DNA of 64,000 nt. It comes from CAVPFA01 sp963703655. Lineage in GTDB: Bacteria > Actinomycetota > Acidimicrobiia > Acidimicrobiales > Bog-793. A model generated the notes under the pieces. It made no database searches. It was not told the origin of the DNA and saw only the letters and a program-made list of their open reading frames with translations. Both the position numbers and the translations under genes were made by a program. The stretch spans positions 1,364,001 to 1,428,000 of the forward strand of contig CAVPFA010000003.1 of NCBI GenBank assembly GCA_963703655.1, in the 5' to 3' direction. This document shows, in pieces, positions 62,347-64,000 of this stretch (the first letter of the stretch is position 1; every line of letters begins with the position of its first letter).

Positions 62347-63136
62347 GGCTCGCTCCTTTCCTTGGCTGCAACTTTGAGCACCGGCCGCGCGCCGGCGGCT
62401 GGGGCGTTCGGGACGGCCCGCGGGAGCTCCGCGGAGACGGCCGGCGGTTCGGGCGCCGCGATCGCCGGCGTCGGGGGCAGCGCCGCCCGCTCGGTGGCGA
62501 TGAGTTGATCGATCCAGGTCAGATCGTGTTCGGTCACTTCGCCGGCGTGCTCGACGAGCGAGCGCTGGTACCGGTCGAGCGGCCGCCAAGGCGACTCCAC
62601 GGCCCGACGGGAGCCTTCCCGGATCTCCACGAGCTGGGCACGACGGCGCTGCAGGAGCGACAGGCGGTGCTCGGGGCTCAGGTAGCGAGCAAAGGACCAG
62701 CGCAACGCGAAGCTCCGCCCGTCTTCGGGCTTGGGGTCCTCGGCCTCGAGCAGGTGGTGGAAGAGCTCGTCACCCCGGGCGGTGAGCTCGTAGACGCGAC
62801 GCCCACGGGTGCCGCCGCCTGACCGCGCGGGAGCCGCACGGAGCGAATTCGACGCGCCCGGAATGCCGCCCTCTCTCCGGCGATCGAGCCGGCATGAGCA
62901 AAGACCGCCAAAGGCCCGGCAGGCGGTCCGCCCTGAGAGCGGCGCTCGGGCTCCAGCTCGTGCACGGCCCCGGCTGCTTCGAGACGTCCCAGAGCCGGGT
63001 AGAGAGACCCGAACGACAGGCTCGAGAGAAGGCCGAAGTCGCCGCGCAGCCTCTTGCGCAGGTCGTAGCCGTGCATGGGGTGCTCCTTCAAGAGCCCCAG
63101 GATCGCCAACTCGAGCACCGAGGCAGTATATATCAT
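62343..63136 (-). pseudogene. PadR-family regulator of ino1, frameshifted
   Basis: The N-terminal winged helix reads in one frame from ATG 63136 (SVLELAILGLLKEHPMHGYD ... SFGSLYPALGRLEAAGAV) and continues to about GERAAFRARR. The rest, RGRRVYELTARGDELFHHLL and the long C-terminal helix to 62343, reads in a frame displaced by one. The joint lies at about 62815-62860 in a GC-rich run; one extra base would restore it. It is upstream of and coupled to ino1. A sequencing slip is as likely as true decay. Confidence 0.75.
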
Positions 63137-63163
63137 CTCGACATATCGATGCGATATGTCGAG
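63137..63163. promoter_or_regulatory. 27-bp palindromic operator of the PadR-ino1 operon
   Basis: Perfect 12-bp arms (CTCGACATATCG and CGATATGTCGAG) flank 3 nt directly upstream of the PadR start. GATATG inside may be the minus-strand -10 of a leaderless transcript, so PadR binding would repress itself and ino1. Confidence 0.75.
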
Positions 63164-63246
63164 TGAGCATCGCGGTTTCAGGCCGGGGCACAGCGCGACG
63201 GCGCCCGGGTCCGTCCCGGAGCGGCGCGCCGGGTAGCCTTGCCGGG

Positions 63247-63660
63247 ATGCCAGGCGTCCGGAGCGGTCCGCAGTCGAGCTGGGGAGTCGGCGGTCCCTCG
63301 CGTCCCGGTCGCATCGAGTACCGGTTGATGCGCGAGGCGACCGTGAAGGAGTACCGGCGAGGCCGGCTCGGCCGACCCGACGTCTGCGACGCTCAGCCCG
63401 AGCTGCTCCGTGTCGCCAGGAACCTCGGGCGTGCGAGCGATACCGAGTGCCCCATCTGCGAGCACGAGCGGCTGGTCCACGTCACGTTCGCCTTCGGCCC
63501 CGGCCTCCCGCCGAGCGGTTTGGCGCTGGCCGATCTCCGCGAGCTCTCCAAGGCTGGCCGGCGCAACGCAGACGTAGCGTGCTACGTCGTCGAGGTCTGT
63601 ACCGGGTGTTCCTGGAACCATCTCCTGAGCGTCTTTGCGTCAGGAGCCAACGACCGCTGA
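63247..63660 (+). CDS. DUF5318-family protein
   Basis: A 137-residue actinobacterial protein with a zinc-type pattern: VCDAQ, CPIC, then CYVVEVCTGC. The stretch GRIEYRLMREATVKEYRRGR is the family start. It faces the PadR-ino1 operon, the same grouping as Rv0046c-Rv0049. Function unknown. Confidence 0.85.
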   Translation: MPGVRSGPQSSWGVGGPSRPGRIEYRLMREATVKEYRRGRLGRPDVCDAQPELLRVARNLGRASDTECPICEHERLVHVTFAFGPGLPPSGLALADLRELSKAGRRNADVACYVVEVCTGCSWNHLLSVFASGANDR

Positions 63661-63705
63661 TCGACCGCCGGCAGCCGAGTGCGCCGGACGGGAGGAGGTC
63701 CGAAG

Positions 63706-64000
63706 ATGACAGACCAGGTCACAGTGCCGGCAATTCGCGCCCGGAAGCGCAGCCGGGGGGACGACCCGATCGTGATGATCACGGCCTACGACGCGCCCTT
63801 CGCTCGAGTCGTGGACGCAGCCGGTGTCGACGTCATCCTCGTCGGCGACACCCTCGCCGAGGTGGTCCTCGGCCACGGCGACACCCTCCATGTCGGAATC
63901 GAGGACCTCGCCCGCCACGTCGGGGCGGTCGCCCGCTCGGGACCACGTGCGCTCGTCGTGGGCGACATGCCGTGGCTCACCTACCATCTCGAAACGAGCG
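63706..64000 (+). CDS. panB: 3-methyl-2-oxobutanoate hydroxymethyltransferase (partial)
   Basis: The first 98 codons of PanB run off the right edge: MITAYDAPFARVVDAAGVD, LVGDTLAEVVLGHGDTLHV and VVGDMPW are the family's barrel and metal motifs (Asp in VGD). It makes ketopantoate for pantothenate and CoA. Ser in the usual VGDS is Thr here. GGAGGAGG lies upstream of the ATG. Confidence 0.95.
   Translation, partial: MTDQVTVPAIRARKRSRGDDPIVMITAYDAPFARVVDAAGVDVILVGDTLAEVVLGHGDTLHVGIEDLARHVGAVARSGPRALVVGDMPWLTYHLETS

Noticed and set aside
1..64000. CRISPR arrays and insertion sequences
   Set aside because: No regularly spaced short repeats with unique spacers, no transposase frames and no IS-type terminal repeats were seen; all repeats are coding or short tandem copies.

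Overview
This window comes from a high-GC Actinomycetota chromosome, probably Acidimicrobiia or a related deep lineage. The class is inferred from gene content and gene order and has not been tested. The actinobacterial signs are the DUF5318, DUF6049, CwlM, PadR-ino1, murJ-trxB-trxA-cwlM-parBA and dnaA-dnaN-recF-dciA-gyrB-gyrA neighbourhoods, which match the order around the Mycobacterium tuberculosis origin. Starts are often GTG or TTG, 4-nt stop/start overlaps are common, and several promoters appear to make leaderless mRNAs.

About 34-64 kb is conserved origin-proximal core. gyrA, gyrB, dciA, recF, dnaN and dnaA read leftward. rpmH, rnpA, yidD, yidC, jag, rsmG, a folate-reductase-like gene, parA and parB read rightward. 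The divergence point at about 43.7-44.0 kb is the natural place for oriC, although DnaA boxes are sparse. A near-consensus parS precedes parA. Beyond parB come cwlM, trxA, trxB, a small membrane protein, degV, murJ and a DUF6049 protein on the minus strand, an acetylpolyamine/histone-deacetylase-like gene with a CCA-adding enzyme on the plus strand, then ino1 with a frameshifted PadR regulator, DUF5318 and the start of panB.

About 0-34 kb is accessory. It lies between tRNA-Ala(UGC) and tRNA-Ile(GAU), genes that sit side by side after gyrA in mycobacteria. It is rich in secreted or surface proteins: a WxL-like pair, a 1292-residue Ig/MBG protein, a four-domain CnaB-like protein, a PQQ-type propeller, a G1-peptidase-like protein and a seven-bladed RCC1 propeller. 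It also holds a DrrAB-type ABC exporter, a Fic protein, a diguanylate cyclase and scattered enzymes.

The most interesting locus is 16.6-22.1 kb: a cytosolic SurA/PpiC-like protein, an exporter fusing two cyclic-nucleotide-binding domains with a C39 peptidase and an ABC transporter, a 49-residue precursor with an acidic double-glycine leader and a cationic core built of four Asn-Arg-ending tetrapeptides, and a Crp/Fnr regulator. It looks like an undescribed cyclic-nucleotide-linked peptide secretion system.

Two genes (a serine beta-lactamase-like esterase and PadR) are interrupted by single-base frameshifts, which may be real decay or assembly errors.
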